A stretch of DNA of 20,900 nt, taken from positions 1 through 20,900 of the forward strand of contig CAYVKV010000016.1 of assembly GCA_964452355.1 (NCBI GenBank), read 5' to 3'. The DNA is from UBA1450 sp964452355 (lineage in GTDB: Bacteria; Patescibacteriota; Microgenomatia; UBA1406; GWC2-37-13). The notes beneath the pieces were generated by a model. That model searched no databases and was not told the origin of the DNA. It saw only the letters and a program-made list of their open reading frames with translations. Of the stretch, positions 7,845-15,223 are shown piece after piece. Numbering within the stretch: the first letter of the stretch is position 1; each line of letters begins with the position of its first letter. The position numbers and the translations under genes were made by a program.

Positions 7845-8864
7845 ATGTGGTTTAAAAAAAAAGTTGGTATTGATCTCGGGACAGCAAACACTCTCGTGTA
7901 CGTGGTGAAAGAAGGGATTCTTCTCAATGAACCAACGGTTGTCGCGTATTCTCAGGATGACAAACAAGTACTTGCGGTTGGAAATGATGCGCGCGAAATG
8001 ATCGGGCGAACACCAAACTCAATTGTTGCCGCACGACCAATGAAGGAAGGGGTTATTGCAGACTATACCACAACTTCTGCAATGATCACCTATTACCTCC
8101 GAAAAGCATTGAAGGGTCGTGTTTTTTGGCCGGAAGTCATGATCTCAATTCCCGGAGGATCTTCGCAGGTAGAGAAGCGGGCGGTTGTTGCAGCTTGTAA
8201 ACAAGCTGGTGCATCAGATGTCTATCTTATCGAAGAGCCACTTGCGGCGGCAATTGGGGCCCGTATTCCCATCTCCCAACCATCCGGGCATATGATCGTC
8301 AATATTGGTGGAGGAACTTCAGAGATTGGTATTTTATCACTTGGTCAGCTCGTGGTTTTCAAGACGGTTCGAACCGCAGGAACAAAACTTGATGAGGCGG
8401 TTCTTGAACACATGCGCAAAAAACACAATCTTCATATTGGTGAGCGCACGTCAGAAGATATTAAGATGCAGATTGGAAATGCACATATCAAAGATTTAGA
8501 GGAGAACAAAGAACTGAAGGAGAGTGTACTTGAAGTCAAGGGTCGCGATAGTCAATCGGGGCTTCCACGCATCATGGAAGTAGGTGAAACAAGTATAAAC
8601 GAAGCATTACAACAACCCCTAAAACAGATTATTGATGGAATAAAAGAAGTACTATCAGAAAGTCCACCAGAACTTGCAGCTGATATTATCGAAAAGGGAA
8701 TTGTTTTATCAGGAGGGAGCGCACTTTTGAAAAATCTTGATAAGTACGTAACCTACTATACCGGTGTTCCCGCATTTGTGGTTGAAGAGCCATTGTTTTG
8801 TGTGATCCGTGGGATAGGTATGGCTATTGAGAATTTGGATAGTTACAAGAAATCAATTCGATAA
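7845..8864 (+). CDS. mreB: Rod-shape-determining protein MreB
   Basis: The 339-aa actin-like ATPase opens with WFKKKVGIDLGTANTLVYV, containing phosphate-binding motif 1 (GIDLGTANT, residues 8-16). Phosphate-2 is NIGGGTSEIG (about residues 153-162), and the adenosine motif is GIVLSGGSALLKN near the C-terminus. MreB forms membrane-bound filaments that guide the elongasome and set cell width. The ATG at 7845 matches the family start; the in-frame upstream ATG at 7806 would add 13 residues unlike any MreB. No MreC, MreD or RodA gene follows; instead there is a 256-nt AT-rich gap. The divergent PEGA envelope gene shares its upstream region. Confidence 0.96.
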   Translation: MWFKKKVGIDLGTANTLVYVVKEGILLNEPTVVAYSQDDKQVLAVGNDAREMIGRTPNSIVAARPMKEGVIADYTTTSAMITYYLRKALKGRVFWPEVMISIPGGSSQVEKRAVVAACKQAGASDVYLIEEPLAAAIGARIPISQPSGHMIVNIGGGTSEIGILSLGQLVVFKTVRTAGTKLDEAVLEHMRKKHNLHIGERTSEDIKMQIGNAHIKDLEENKELKESVLEVKGRDSQSGLPRIMEVGETSINEALQQPLKQIIDGIKEVLSESPPELAADIIEKGIVLSGGSALLKNLDKYVTYYTGVPAFVVEEPLFCVIRGIGMAIENLDSYKKSIR

Positions 8865-9120
8865 ATGTGTCTGAAGAAGTTCGTCAACAAATCTATTCAA
8901 TAACTCATAATATTTAAATATCAATACGTTGTCCGTACAAAATAAAAAAAGCTCATTGTAAACAATGTAGCTATTAAATATAGTATTGAAAATACAAAAT
9001 CAAAATATTTCCATAAATAATGGAGTTTAAATCTTTATAACAACAATAATATAAGTATAAATTATTTATACAAACAAGTATAATTAAGAATTGATTATTA
9101 GCTCATAATTTTTACTCAAT
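8865..9120. other. AT-rich intergenic region between mreB and the glycosyltransferase gene
   Basis: This 256-nt stretch has no supported gene. It is strongly AT-rich. It holds an imperfect hairpin (8950-8972, arms near GCTCATTGT and ACAATGTAGC) which, read on the minus strand, is followed by a run of seven T (8944-8950). No minus-strand gene points into it. A perfect TATAAT at 9079-9084 and a CATAAT at 9104-9109 (11 nt before the next ATG) are candidate promoters for the glycosyltransferase. Confidence 0.5.
9104..9109 (+). promoter_or_regulatory. -10 element (CATAAT) for the WecG-family gene
   Basis: CATAAT ends 11 nt before the ATG at 9121. A TATAAT at 9079-9084 is an alternative giving a leader of about 30 nt. 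Confidence 0.35.
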
Positions 9121-9867
9121 ATGAACAATCAAAAACTACTGGGTACCACTATAAAAAATCAACCAATATCGTATATCCTAGAGAAAATACAAAAATCTAT
9201 ACACAAGCCATACGCATTTTTACATATCGTGTCTTTGAATCCAGAAAATATTACGATAGCGATGGGAGATCATGAGTTTCAAAATATCCTTTCACAAGGG
9301 GATATTCAACTCATTGATGGTATGGGTGTCGCTTTGGGATGCGCTTTCTTGAATATTGCAGTGGGTGAGCGGATGACCGGTGTTGATTTTATCGAAATCA
9401 TGCTTCAAACCATCAAGAAGGAAGGTCTCCGCATAGTACTATTAGGTGGTCAGGCAAATTTAGCAAAAGAACTTGCTGACTGCTACACCCAAAAATACCC
9501 TCATATCAGCTTTCTTGGAGAAGAAGGTTTTAAGGATGTACAAAACCCTTCCAAAGCAGAAAATGATCATATATTTGGTATGATTGCCGACTACAAGCCA
9601 CAAATCATCTTTGCCGCATTTGGCTCACCTGACCAAGAAATGTTTTTTTCCCGTCACAAAAGGGAGTTTGATGGAATTATCTGTATGGGAGTTGGCGGTG
9701 GATTTGATTTTGCAGCCGGGAAAATATCGAGAGCGCCCGTCCTGATAAGCAATTTAGGTTTTGAATGGCTGTACCGACTGTTCATTCAACCATGGAGGTG
9801 GAGAAGACAAATGCGATTAGTTCAGTTTATTTTGGCAGTATTGCGCCAAAAATTTTCATCAAAATAA
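9121..9867 (+). CDS. WecG/TagA/CpsF family glycosyltransferase
   Basis: This 248-aa GT26-family enzyme has the expected motifs in order: SLNPENI near residue 40, D66-G-M-G-V, ERMTGVD, FGSPDQE (about residues 167-173), GVGGGFDFAAGKISRAP, and the C-terminal GFEWLYRLFIQPWRWRR, whose basic and aromatic tail docks on the membrane. The family moves an N-acetylmannosamine-type sugar onto a lipid-linked GlcNAc intermediate in teichoic acid, enterobacterial common antigen or capsule synthesis, at the cytoplasmic membrane face. It is followed after 14 nt by a nucleotidyltransferase gene and lies beside the headgroup operon, fitting a cell-surface polymer locus. The exact donor cannot be told from the sequence. 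Confidence 0.93.
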   Translation: MNNQKLLGTTIKNQPISYILEKIQKSIHKPYAFLHIVSLNPENITIAMGDHEFQNILSQGDIQLIDGMGVALGCAFLNIAVGERMTGVDFIEIMLQTIKKEGLRIVLLGGQANLAKELADCYTQKYPHISFLGEEGFKDVQNPSKAENDHIFGMIADYKPQIIFAAFGSPDQEMFFSRHKREFDGIICMGVGGGFDFAAGKISRAPVLISNLGFEWLYRLFIQPWRWRRQMRLVQFILAVLRQKFSSK

Positions 9868-9869
9868 CG

Positions 9870-9875
9870 TACAAT
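9870..9875 (+). promoter_or_regulatory. -10 element (TACAAT) for the nucleotidyltransferase gene
   Basis: TACAAT ends exactly 6 nt before the ATG at 9882. It supports that start over the long out-of-frame extension into the glycosyltransferase gene. Confidence 0.5.
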
Positions 9876-9881
9876 ATCTTC

Positions 9882-10721
9882 ATGTATGAAGCAATCTGCG
9901 ATGTTTGCCGCTATTACGCTCAATTTTCATATCCGCCGACCGAACACGAGATTTATACTTTTTTACCAATAAAAATAAGTCACGGACTATTGAAACAGCA
10001 GTTACAAGTTCTAGTAGAAGCCAATAAAATCAATAATAAGAAAGTAAATGGGGAAGTTCGGTATGCTTTGAGAAAGCATGCAGACGTCCTTCAAGGTGCA
10101 GCTTCCAAGCTGAAGCATGGAAAATCCCTCTATCGTGCCGCACAGGCATATCTACAAGTGCTTCGTTTCATTCCTTCAGTCTACTATCTCGGAATATCAG
10201 GATCTCTCAGCATGAAATACATCTCAGGGGAGAGTGATATAGATATTTTTGTCGTAGCAGCAGGTCAAACCATATGGCAGACGCGGTTTGCATTATTGAT
10301 ATACAAACATCTTTTGATGGTGCTTTCTCCTCACATTGGCAAGAAACTGTGCTTCAATCTTTTTTTTGCCGAAGATGGGATGAATCTTCGCAAGAATAAA
10401 CATTCAGAATATATCGGTCATGAGTTATTACAACTGAAAACCATTATCGATAAACGACAGACGTACGAATCTTTGAAGTTCAATAATCGCTGGATCGTGA
10501 ACTATTTCCCAAATGTTCACATAAATACTCATAAGGAAAATGGCTTGAATAAAATGATACGACAATCTAAATCTAATTCAATTATTGAGCAAACAGCAAA
10601 ACATATTCAAAAATGGTGGTTAAGCCACAAGAAAATGAAAGTTGATGACTTTGGGGCTCAGGTGTGGTTTATTCAGGAAGATTTTGAAAAAAAACTCACT
10701 ACCACTATTCGTTTTAAGTAA
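9882..10721 (+). CDS. Pol-beta-type nucleotidyltransferase domain protein with N-terminal wHTH-like region
   Basis: The 279-aa product shows a minimal nucleotidyltransferase signature, G107-S108 followed by D119-I-D121 in GISGSLSMKYISGESDIDIFVV, which is the GS-x10-DxD of the pol-beta superfamily. Residues 1-65 look like a winged helix (helices around EAICDVCRYY and HGLLKQQLQVLVEANKI, then a short basic wing). The C-terminal part is helical and basic and unassigned. The substrate is unknown: such proteins may transfer NMP to proteins, RNA or small molecules. The ATG at 9882 is chosen from the -10 spacing and because upstream residues overlap the glycosyltransferase gene in another frame. Its end overlaps the convergent cytidylyltransferase gene by 8 nt. 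Confidence 0.75.
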   Translation: MYEAICDVCRYYAQFSYPPTEHEIYTFLPIKISHGLLKQQLQVLVEANKINNKKVNGEVRYALRKHADVLQGAASKLKHGKSLYRAAQAYLQVLRFIPSVYYLGISGSLSMKYISGESDIDIFVVAAGQTIWQTRFALLIYKHLLMVLSPHIGKKLCFNLFFAEDGMNLRKNKHSEYIGHELLQLKTIIDKRQTYESLKFNNRWIVNYFPNVHINTHKENGLNKMIRQSKSNSIIEQTAKHIQKWWLSHKKMKVDDFGAQVWFIQEDFEKKLTTTIRFK

Positions 10722-11436
10722 ATAATTTTAAAGCGGTTTTGTAATCTGCGAGGGTATCGATTTCTACCCAATCAAGATTTGAAATATCAATTGCGTAGAA
10801 GGGAAATCCTTTCTGAACCAGTGTTGTGTAGGAGTCGTCGTAGTATTCTTGATGATTAGACTGTTTTTTTAGAAGATTACGAAGTATTGAAAATAGCTTT
10901 GCTCCAGCTTTAACATCAACCTTTTCAATTCCTATTGATTCCCCGGTAGCTAGCTTTGGATTTATCTTTTTTCCAACTTCTAACACTCTTAGGCTTGAAT
11001 CTACCCTCACCTTTACCTCTTCTTTATCCAAATGAATATTTGTGTCCATACACAGACAGCTTGGTTTTGATGCTATTTTTAATTTGTTGATTATTTCTGT
11101 GTCAAAAAGCACGTCACCGTCTAATTTGATAAATTCATGGGGACCAACTGCCTTCTCAGCTAGGGATAATGAATATGCTGTATTTGTCTTATCGTATAGG
11201 GGATTATGGATAAAAGTAAATGGCACCGAAGGGTATGTGGATTTCAGGAATATCTCGACCTTATCAGCAAAATAACCAGTAATAATTATAAACTCACGTA
11301 TCCCAGCTTCAAGTAAATTGTCCATTACTATTTGTCCCAACAGTCTATCACCAATTGGAAGAAGGAATTTTGGCCTGTCATTTGTCAGTGGGCGAATCCG
11401 TGAACCAATACCAGCAGCCAATATTATTGCTTTCAT
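10714..11436 (-). CDS. Sugar-/phosphocholine-/AEP-type cytidylyltransferase (LicC/PntC-like)
   Basis: This 240-aa nucleotidyltransferase has a Rossmann-like fold with the signature LAAGIGSRIRPLT-x3-P-K23. It carries NPLYDKTNTAYSL, typical of the phosphocholine/AEP cytidylyltransferase branch, the metal-binding KLDGDVLFD, and a C-terminal WVEIDTLADYKTA. These enzymes activate a phosphate or phosphonate headgroup with CTP to give a CDP- or CMP-linked donor. It is the last gene of a minus-strand operon, 11 nt after the CDP-alcohol phosphatidyltransferase gene, which would use that donor. The PhnW-like transaminase upstream makes 2-aminoethylphosphonate a plausible substrate; phosphocholine, phosphoethanolamine or inositol phosphate are alternatives. 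Confidence 0.8.
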   Translation of the reverse strand: MKAIILAAGIGSRIRPLTNDRPKFLLPIGDRLLGQIVMDNLLEAGIREFIIITGYFADKVEIFLKSTYPSVPFTFIHNPLYDKTNTAYSLSLAEKAVGPHEFIKLDGDVLFDTEIINKLKIASKPSCLCMDTNIHLDKEEVKVRVDSSLRVLEVGKKINPKLATGESIGIEKVDVKAGAKLFSILRNLLKKQSNHQEYYDDSYTTLVQKGFPFYAIDISNLDWVEIDTLADYKTALKLFT

Positions 11437-11447
11437 ATAAATTTTGA

Positions 11448-12242
11448 CTATCTCCTAATTGGCTCGTTTAATTTTGTAGAATTAGTCCTAATCTGAAGTC
11501 CTCTTTCGTAAAATCTCCATAATCCTATTGTTACTTGGCTCATGAGAAGAATGTACAAAACAATATCTAGTTTATCAAAGAGAGCACCGAGAGCTACAAA
11601 AAAGGCTATTTCTCCTTCACCTACTAGAAATATTGTTCTATTTTTTAACCACCACACATTAATTTTACCTTGTAGACCTCGAGCATTTTGGTAATTAAAG
11701 GTTTTAATAGCGGCATTTTCAAGTTTTTCTTTAATAATATCTTGGACTTTTAAATATTGATCATCATTTTTAGCATTTAAAAGTACCGTTTCTAACCTCA
11801 GGTAGCATCTGAACATAAAAAAGAAAATAGAAATATATCCCAAATAAACGTATAAAACGTCATGTGTTTTTAAAAATATTGCAGTACTCAAGCACCCTAT
11901 TAAAAAAAATATTTTGATAACATCAAGGATGTTGTCTAAAAATCCACCAAAATCAGTAGACTGATTGGTACTTCTAGCGAGTTGACCATCTAATTGATCA
12001 CCAACGTATGCTATGGGCAGTAATAATGCAGAAAATATCAGGTGGTAGGGGATGGGTAAAAATAAGAAAACAGAACCTGCTAGGTAAATAATAAATGACA
12101 GTACAGAAATAATATTTGGAGTGATTTTAGAACGATTTTTCACAAAAGGGAGTAATCGAACCGTAACAATATGGAAGTAAGGATCAACCCAATTAGTAAA
12201 TATATACATTTTCCTTATTGAATTGGTGATCGCAATAGTCAT
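11448..12242 (-). CDS. CDP-alcohol phosphatidyltransferase family protein
   Basis: The 264-aa integral membrane protein carries the complete family motif: D82-x2-D85-G86-x2-A89-R90, then G99-x3-D103-x3-D107. The four Asp bind the metals that position the CDP-linked donor. Several hydrophobic segments surround it. The family displaces CMP from a CDP-alcohol (or CMP-phosphonate) with a hydroxyl acceptor, making phospholipid or phosphonolipid headgroups in the membrane. Its start overlaps the transaminase stop by ATGA (12239-12242), and the cytidylyltransferase gene follows 11 nt after its stop, so the three are one operon. The AT content is very high (12 of 60 bases are G/C at 11821-11880). Confidence 0.88.
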   Translation of the reverse strand: MTIAITNSIRKMYIFTNWVDPYFHIVTVRLLPFVKNRSKITPNIISVLSFIIYLAGSVFLFLPIPYHLIFSALLLPIAYVGDQLDGQLARSTNQSTDFGGFLDNILDVIKIFFLIGCLSTAIFLKTHDVLYVYLGYISIFFFMFRCYLRLETVLLNAKNDDQYLKVQDIIKEKLENAAIKTFNYQNARGLQGKINVWWLKNRTIFLVGEGEIAFFVALGALFDKLDIVLYILLMSQVTIGLWRFYERGLQIRTNSTKLNEPIRR

Positions 12243-13348
12243 TGTGAAGTTATAACCTGTTGAAAACAGGAAATGAAATAATGTAAATCTCGCTCCGTTA
12301 GGTTCCCGATATTTGCAACTTGGAAAGCAGTTTCCTTAATCGGGCCCTTGCCTGAATATATGACGATCCTTTTTTTTCTCAGCTCGGTTTGAATTTCTTT
12401 GACTGTTAAGTGCGGAGGTGTGTAAATCGTCGTGAGTACCGAACTCATGTCTGCCTCATCTAATAAAAATGTAAGATTTAGTTTTTTAAATTCGGAACGT
12501 AGGTAATGAGAATAATGTATTAGTTTCTTTCTATTGTTTTCTATTCCTTCATTCAATATGTTCTCTAAAGCCATGTCAAGAGCTAAAAATGACGGAACGG
12601 CGGGAGTATTGGGTGTTTGTTTTAATGTTTTAGCGAAGACATAATGATTGTAAAGATTTAAATAAAGAGATGTGTTTTGTACGTTTTTTAATTTTTCAAA
12701 CTCATCCACCTTACCCACCACAAAAGATAAACCCGGGAACCCTCCGAGAGCCTTTCCACTAGACCCAATTGCAAATGAAACATTCCATTTCTCCAAGTCT
12801 ATCACTTCCGCACCAACGCTACTGACGACATCCAGTATAAAAAGTAACTTATACTTTTTTGCCAATTTGCCAATCTGGTTGACATCATTGAGCATTCCGG
12901 TACTTGTTTCGTGATGCACCATAGCAATCGCATTTATTTTTTTCTCCTTTATTTTTGACTCAATTTTATTTATGCTAAATTTTTCTCCCCACGGAAAATG
13001 AATTTCTGAATATTTTAATTTATTTATATTTGCTATTTTGATTAGTCGTTCGCCAAATTCTCCATTCGAAATAAGCAACAATTTTTTATTTTGAGTCGCA
13101 GATGTGAGAACTGATTCATTTGAGGCAGAAGAAGATCCTGTAATAACAACGGTAAAAAACTTCGATTTACGTCGGATTTCCAAGACGTTTAACAAGTTCT
13201 TATTTATACTGTCAAAAAGCTCTGAAAATTCAGGCTCTCTGTGTCCAATTTCGACCCCCACTGAAGCATCTTTCACGTTTTTTGCGACATGGACAGGACC
13301 GGGGCAAAAGAGATAGAGAGGTTTGTATCTTTGAAACAAACTAAGCAT
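12239..13348 (-). CDS. Class V aminotransferase, 2-aminoethylphosphonate:pyruvate transaminase-like
   Basis: This 369-aa PLP enzyme aligns by eye with PhnW. It has CPGPVHVAKNVKDA near the N-terminus, GHREPEFSEL (residues 35-44), SNGEFGER (94-101), AMVHHETSTGMLN (142-154), D173 for the pyridine nitrogen and the PLP Lys K199 in GSSGKALGGFPGLSFV. The C-terminal domain has KRIVIYSGKGPIKETAFQVANIG, matching the PhnW end. PhnW interconverts 2-aminoethylphosphonate plus pyruvate and phosphonoacetaldehyde plus alanine. It is the first gene of the operon with a cytidylyltransferase and a CDP-alcohol phosphatidyltransferase, so a biosynthetic direction is likely. PepM and phosphonopyruvate decarboxylase genes are not in the window. 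Another class V substrate (glyoxylate, serine) is possible. Confidence 0.8.
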   Translation of the reverse strand: MLSLFQRYKPLYLFCPGPVHVAKNVKDASVGVEIGHREPEFSELFDSINKNLLNVLEIRRKSKFFTVVITGSSSASNESVLTSATQNKKLLLISNGEFGERLIKIANINKLKYSEIHFPWGEKFSINKIESKIKEKKINAIAMVHHETSTGMLNDVNQIGKLAKKYKLLFILDVVSSVGAEVIDLEKWNVSFAIGSSGKALGGFPGLSFVVGKVDEFEKLKNVQNTSLYLNLYNHYVFAKTLKQTPNTPAVPSFLALDMALENILNEGIENNRKKLIHYSHYLRSEFKKLNLTFLLDEADMSSVLTTIYTPPHLTVKEIQTELRKKRIVIYSGKGPIKETAFQVANIGNLTERDLHYFISCFQQVITSQ

Positions 13349-13436
13349 GGTTTTATAGGTAAAGTACTATTTTGCAATATTCTTTTTCTTATTTTATAGT
13401 TTATAAATACATAAAAACTATGGATGTTCTCGGTTG

Positions 13437-13533
13437 CGGAGGGGGTAAGATTCGAACTTACGGACCCCCGATTGCTCGAGGGAAGGTCGGGCTATAAATA
13501 GTCCGGTGCAATTGACCGCTATGCGACCCCTCC
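13437..13533 (-). tRNA. Aberrant class II (serine-type) tRNA, anticodon unclear
   Basis: Reading the minus strand, the acceptor GGAGGGG pairs with CCCCTCC, followed by G73 as in tRNA-Ser. The D-stem GCA/TGC encloses a loop with GCGGTC, and the T-arm GTAAG-TTCGAAT-CTTAC is perfect. The anticodon arm is not canonical: with A26 as in the neighbouring tRNA-Ser, CCGGA and the 3' side do not pair. The best fold is CGGaCTA-TTTA-TAGcCCG, a 7-bp helix with one A-C mismatch and a 4-nt loop; trimming pairs gives loops of 6 or 8. The triplet TTA (ochre) follows a possible U33, with TAT as the alternative. The variable arm is very long (GACC..CCC.CGA-GCAA-TCG.GGG.GGTC), giving 97 nt in total. CCA is not encoded. 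A TATAAT lies 17 nt upstream. Confidence 0.7.
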
Positions 13534-13550
13534 AAAACATGAAAGTACCT

Positions 13551-13556
13551 ATTATA
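13551..13556 (-). promoter_or_regulatory. -10 element (TATAAT) for the aberrant tRNA
   Basis: A consensus TATAAT on the minus strand ends 17 nt before the first tRNA base, the same distance as for tRNA-Arg(GCG). It suggests that the tRNA-like gene is still transcribed. Confidence 0.45.
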
Positions 13557-13616
13557 TACGATAAAATACCATTTTTATATACATCGTTGATGCATACAAA
13601 TAATCGATTAATTGGA

Positions 13617-13625
13617 TGTTATAAT
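13617..13625 (+). promoter_or_regulatory. Extended -10 (TGT-TATAAT) for the 520-aa protein gene
   Basis: A perfect extended -10, TGnTATAAT, lies 32 nt before the ATG at 13658. AAGGTG at 13635-13640 is too far from the start (17 nt) to be a normal ribosome binding site. Confidence 0.45.
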
Positions 13626-13657
13626 CTAAAGCTCAAGGTGCTCTTATTTAATTGCAT

Positions 13658-15220
13658 ATGAATTCTAAAATAAGCAACAATTTGATTGAACGTCTTCAAA
13701 GCAAGGTGTTTGAGAGACGACCGATATTGAGAGAAATAATATCGGAATTTGGTAATATGTCGCTTTTTGATTATGTAAAGCGATATTACAGATCACCTGA
13801 ATATCCAGTTAGTGACGATCGTAAACGCGAATTTCTAGAAGCATTTCAAGAAGAAGTAGAGTCCGTTTATGGTTCAGTCACTGCTAAGTCTTGTGCAAAA
13901 CAAGTAGGAATATCCTTTCATCTTACAGATTCAGAGCATTTTACTCCAATAGGAATCACTGAACAAACTAACAATATTCTCACTACACTCCTTCCTGTTT
14001 TAGATTCGAATCTATTAGATCACTTTCCATACAACATCCAAACGGTTTGTTCAAAGATATCTTTTAATAATAGTTCATTCCCAAGAGGTTTTGAATTTCA
14101 TACGTACGTCAACAAAGGACTTAGAAATAATCAATTACTTTTTTTCAGTCATAAAGTTGACAAAAAGTCCGTTTTTAACCACAGCGGGTATGGTCTGGAA
14201 AATTTAGATGAAATGCGCAAATCACTAGAGAGATTGTGGGCTGATAGATCAATATGGAAAAGAGAATACAATGCAGCAAACTCCATAATTAATGAAATAT
14301 TTGCTCGAGACGATATACTAAGCGAAAAATTATATACGAATCAAGTTGCCAAAATTAATTTTTCGGTTTGGAAAAAAATAGGTGAAAAACTTGGGAATAG
14401 AAATCAAGATTTAATCTATGTAGAGCAAGAAAGACTCGTCAATAGAATATTGTTAAAGTACCATCTCAATAAAACCACTAAAATAACTCAGTTGATTTTT
14501 GATAAAAATCATTTAGATTTAATCTCTAAATATTTTGATGGAATTATGTGCGGTTTTTCCGAAAAAACTAATCATGGCACTTTTTTATTTTGGGGATTAC
14601 CAAAAAATGGCAATGGCAGAGTACAGCTATGGAGACGCGATAACAGACTCGTTTCATCTGATGGTAGTTTTGAAATAAAGTTACATCCTGAAGTCATTAG
14701 TAATGCGATATTACATGGCGAAATCATCCCCAGTACGTTACTCAGCTTCATAATCTTTAGTTTTTATTATCAGCTCAGGCAAATCGGTGGTTTTAGTCAA
14801 ACTACTTATCTTACTCAAATGAAAGAGGCATACATCTCTCTTTTGAGAGAAACTGGTGATTTTGAAAGTGTAGCGCTCACTGAACAAATTCCAACGAAAG
14901 ATTTCATAATCATAAACAATGATCCACTATTTACTTATATGCAGGGACCTAAAAATGAGTTAATTTCAGCTACTCCATTGGATCTTTACCTTTATGGGGA
15001 CCATGACACTCTTGATATAGTTAAAAAGATTTCTAAAAATATCACCCTTGGCGAATCGTTTTTAAGAAGTTTGCCTTCAGTATACAGATTTACTTATTTA
15101 GAATCGGAGAGGGAAGAGGAGTTGGTGAAAATTGACGACAAATATATAAATAAAGTGATTGGTTTCGACAAAAAGATCATCCCCTTTGCAAGGATTGGTC
15201 AAAACGTAAAGATGGATTAA
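13658..15220 (+). CDS. Uncharacterised 520-aa protein
   Basis: I do not recognise this family. The frame is intact and its codon use (AAA, ATA, TTA rich) matches the AT-rich neighbours. The protein appears soluble overall. A hydrophobic stretch IIPSTLLSFIIFSFYYQL (around residues 360-377) is followed by GGFSQTTYLTQM, and the strand-turn motif HGTFLFWGLPKNGNGRVQLWRRD lies about 45 residues before it; together these could form an active-site region. A charged helical part (about residues 170-280) precedes it. The in-frame TTG at 13652 would add two residues; the ATG at 13658 is preferred. It is convergent with the racemase gene (3 nt between stops) and divergent from the aberrant tRNA. By context it could be an enzyme in amino-acid or envelope metabolism, but nothing in the sequence proves that. 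Confidence 0.75.
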   Translation: MNSKISNNLIERLQSKVFERRPILREIISEFGNMSLFDYVKRYYRSPEYPVSDDRKREFLEAFQEEVESVYGSVTAKSCAKQVGISFHLTDSEHFTPIGITEQTNNILTTLLPVLDSNLLDHFPYNIQTVCSKISFNNSSFPRGFEFHTYVNKGLRNNQLLFFSHKVDKKSVFNHSGYGLENLDEMRKSLERLWADRSIWKREYNAANSIINEIFARDDILSEKLYTNQVAKINFSVWKKIGEKLGNRNQDLIYVEQERLVNRILLKYHLNKTTKITQLIFDKNHLDLISKYFDGIMCGFSEKTNHGTFLFWGLPKNGNGRVQLWRRDNRLVSSDGSFEIKLHPEVISNAILHGEIIPSTLLSFIIFSFYYQLRQIGGFSQTTYLTQMKEAYISLLRETGDFESVALTEQIPTKDFIIINNDPLFTYMQGPKNELISATPLDLYLYGDHDTLDIVKKISKNITLGESFLRSLPSVYRFTYLESEREEELVKIDDKYINKVIGFDKKIIPFARIGQNVKMD

Positions 15221-15223
15221 TTG

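Noticed and set aside
8944..8972. Rho-independent terminator on the minus strand
   Set aside because: The hairpin plus T-run is readable only on the minus strand, where no gene points into it, and its stem is imperfect and AT-rich; chance in an AT-rich spacer is likely.
9765..9881. Upstream extension of the nucleotidyltransferase into the glycosyltransferase gene
   Set aside because: It overlaps conserved codons of the WecG-family C-terminus in another frame, and the -10 spacing supports the ATG at 9882.
13437..13533. Selenocysteine tRNA
   Set aside because: The length and G73 fit, but the D-stem is short with a normal GG-containing loop, there is no TCA anticodon, and UGA acts as an ordinary stop in this window.
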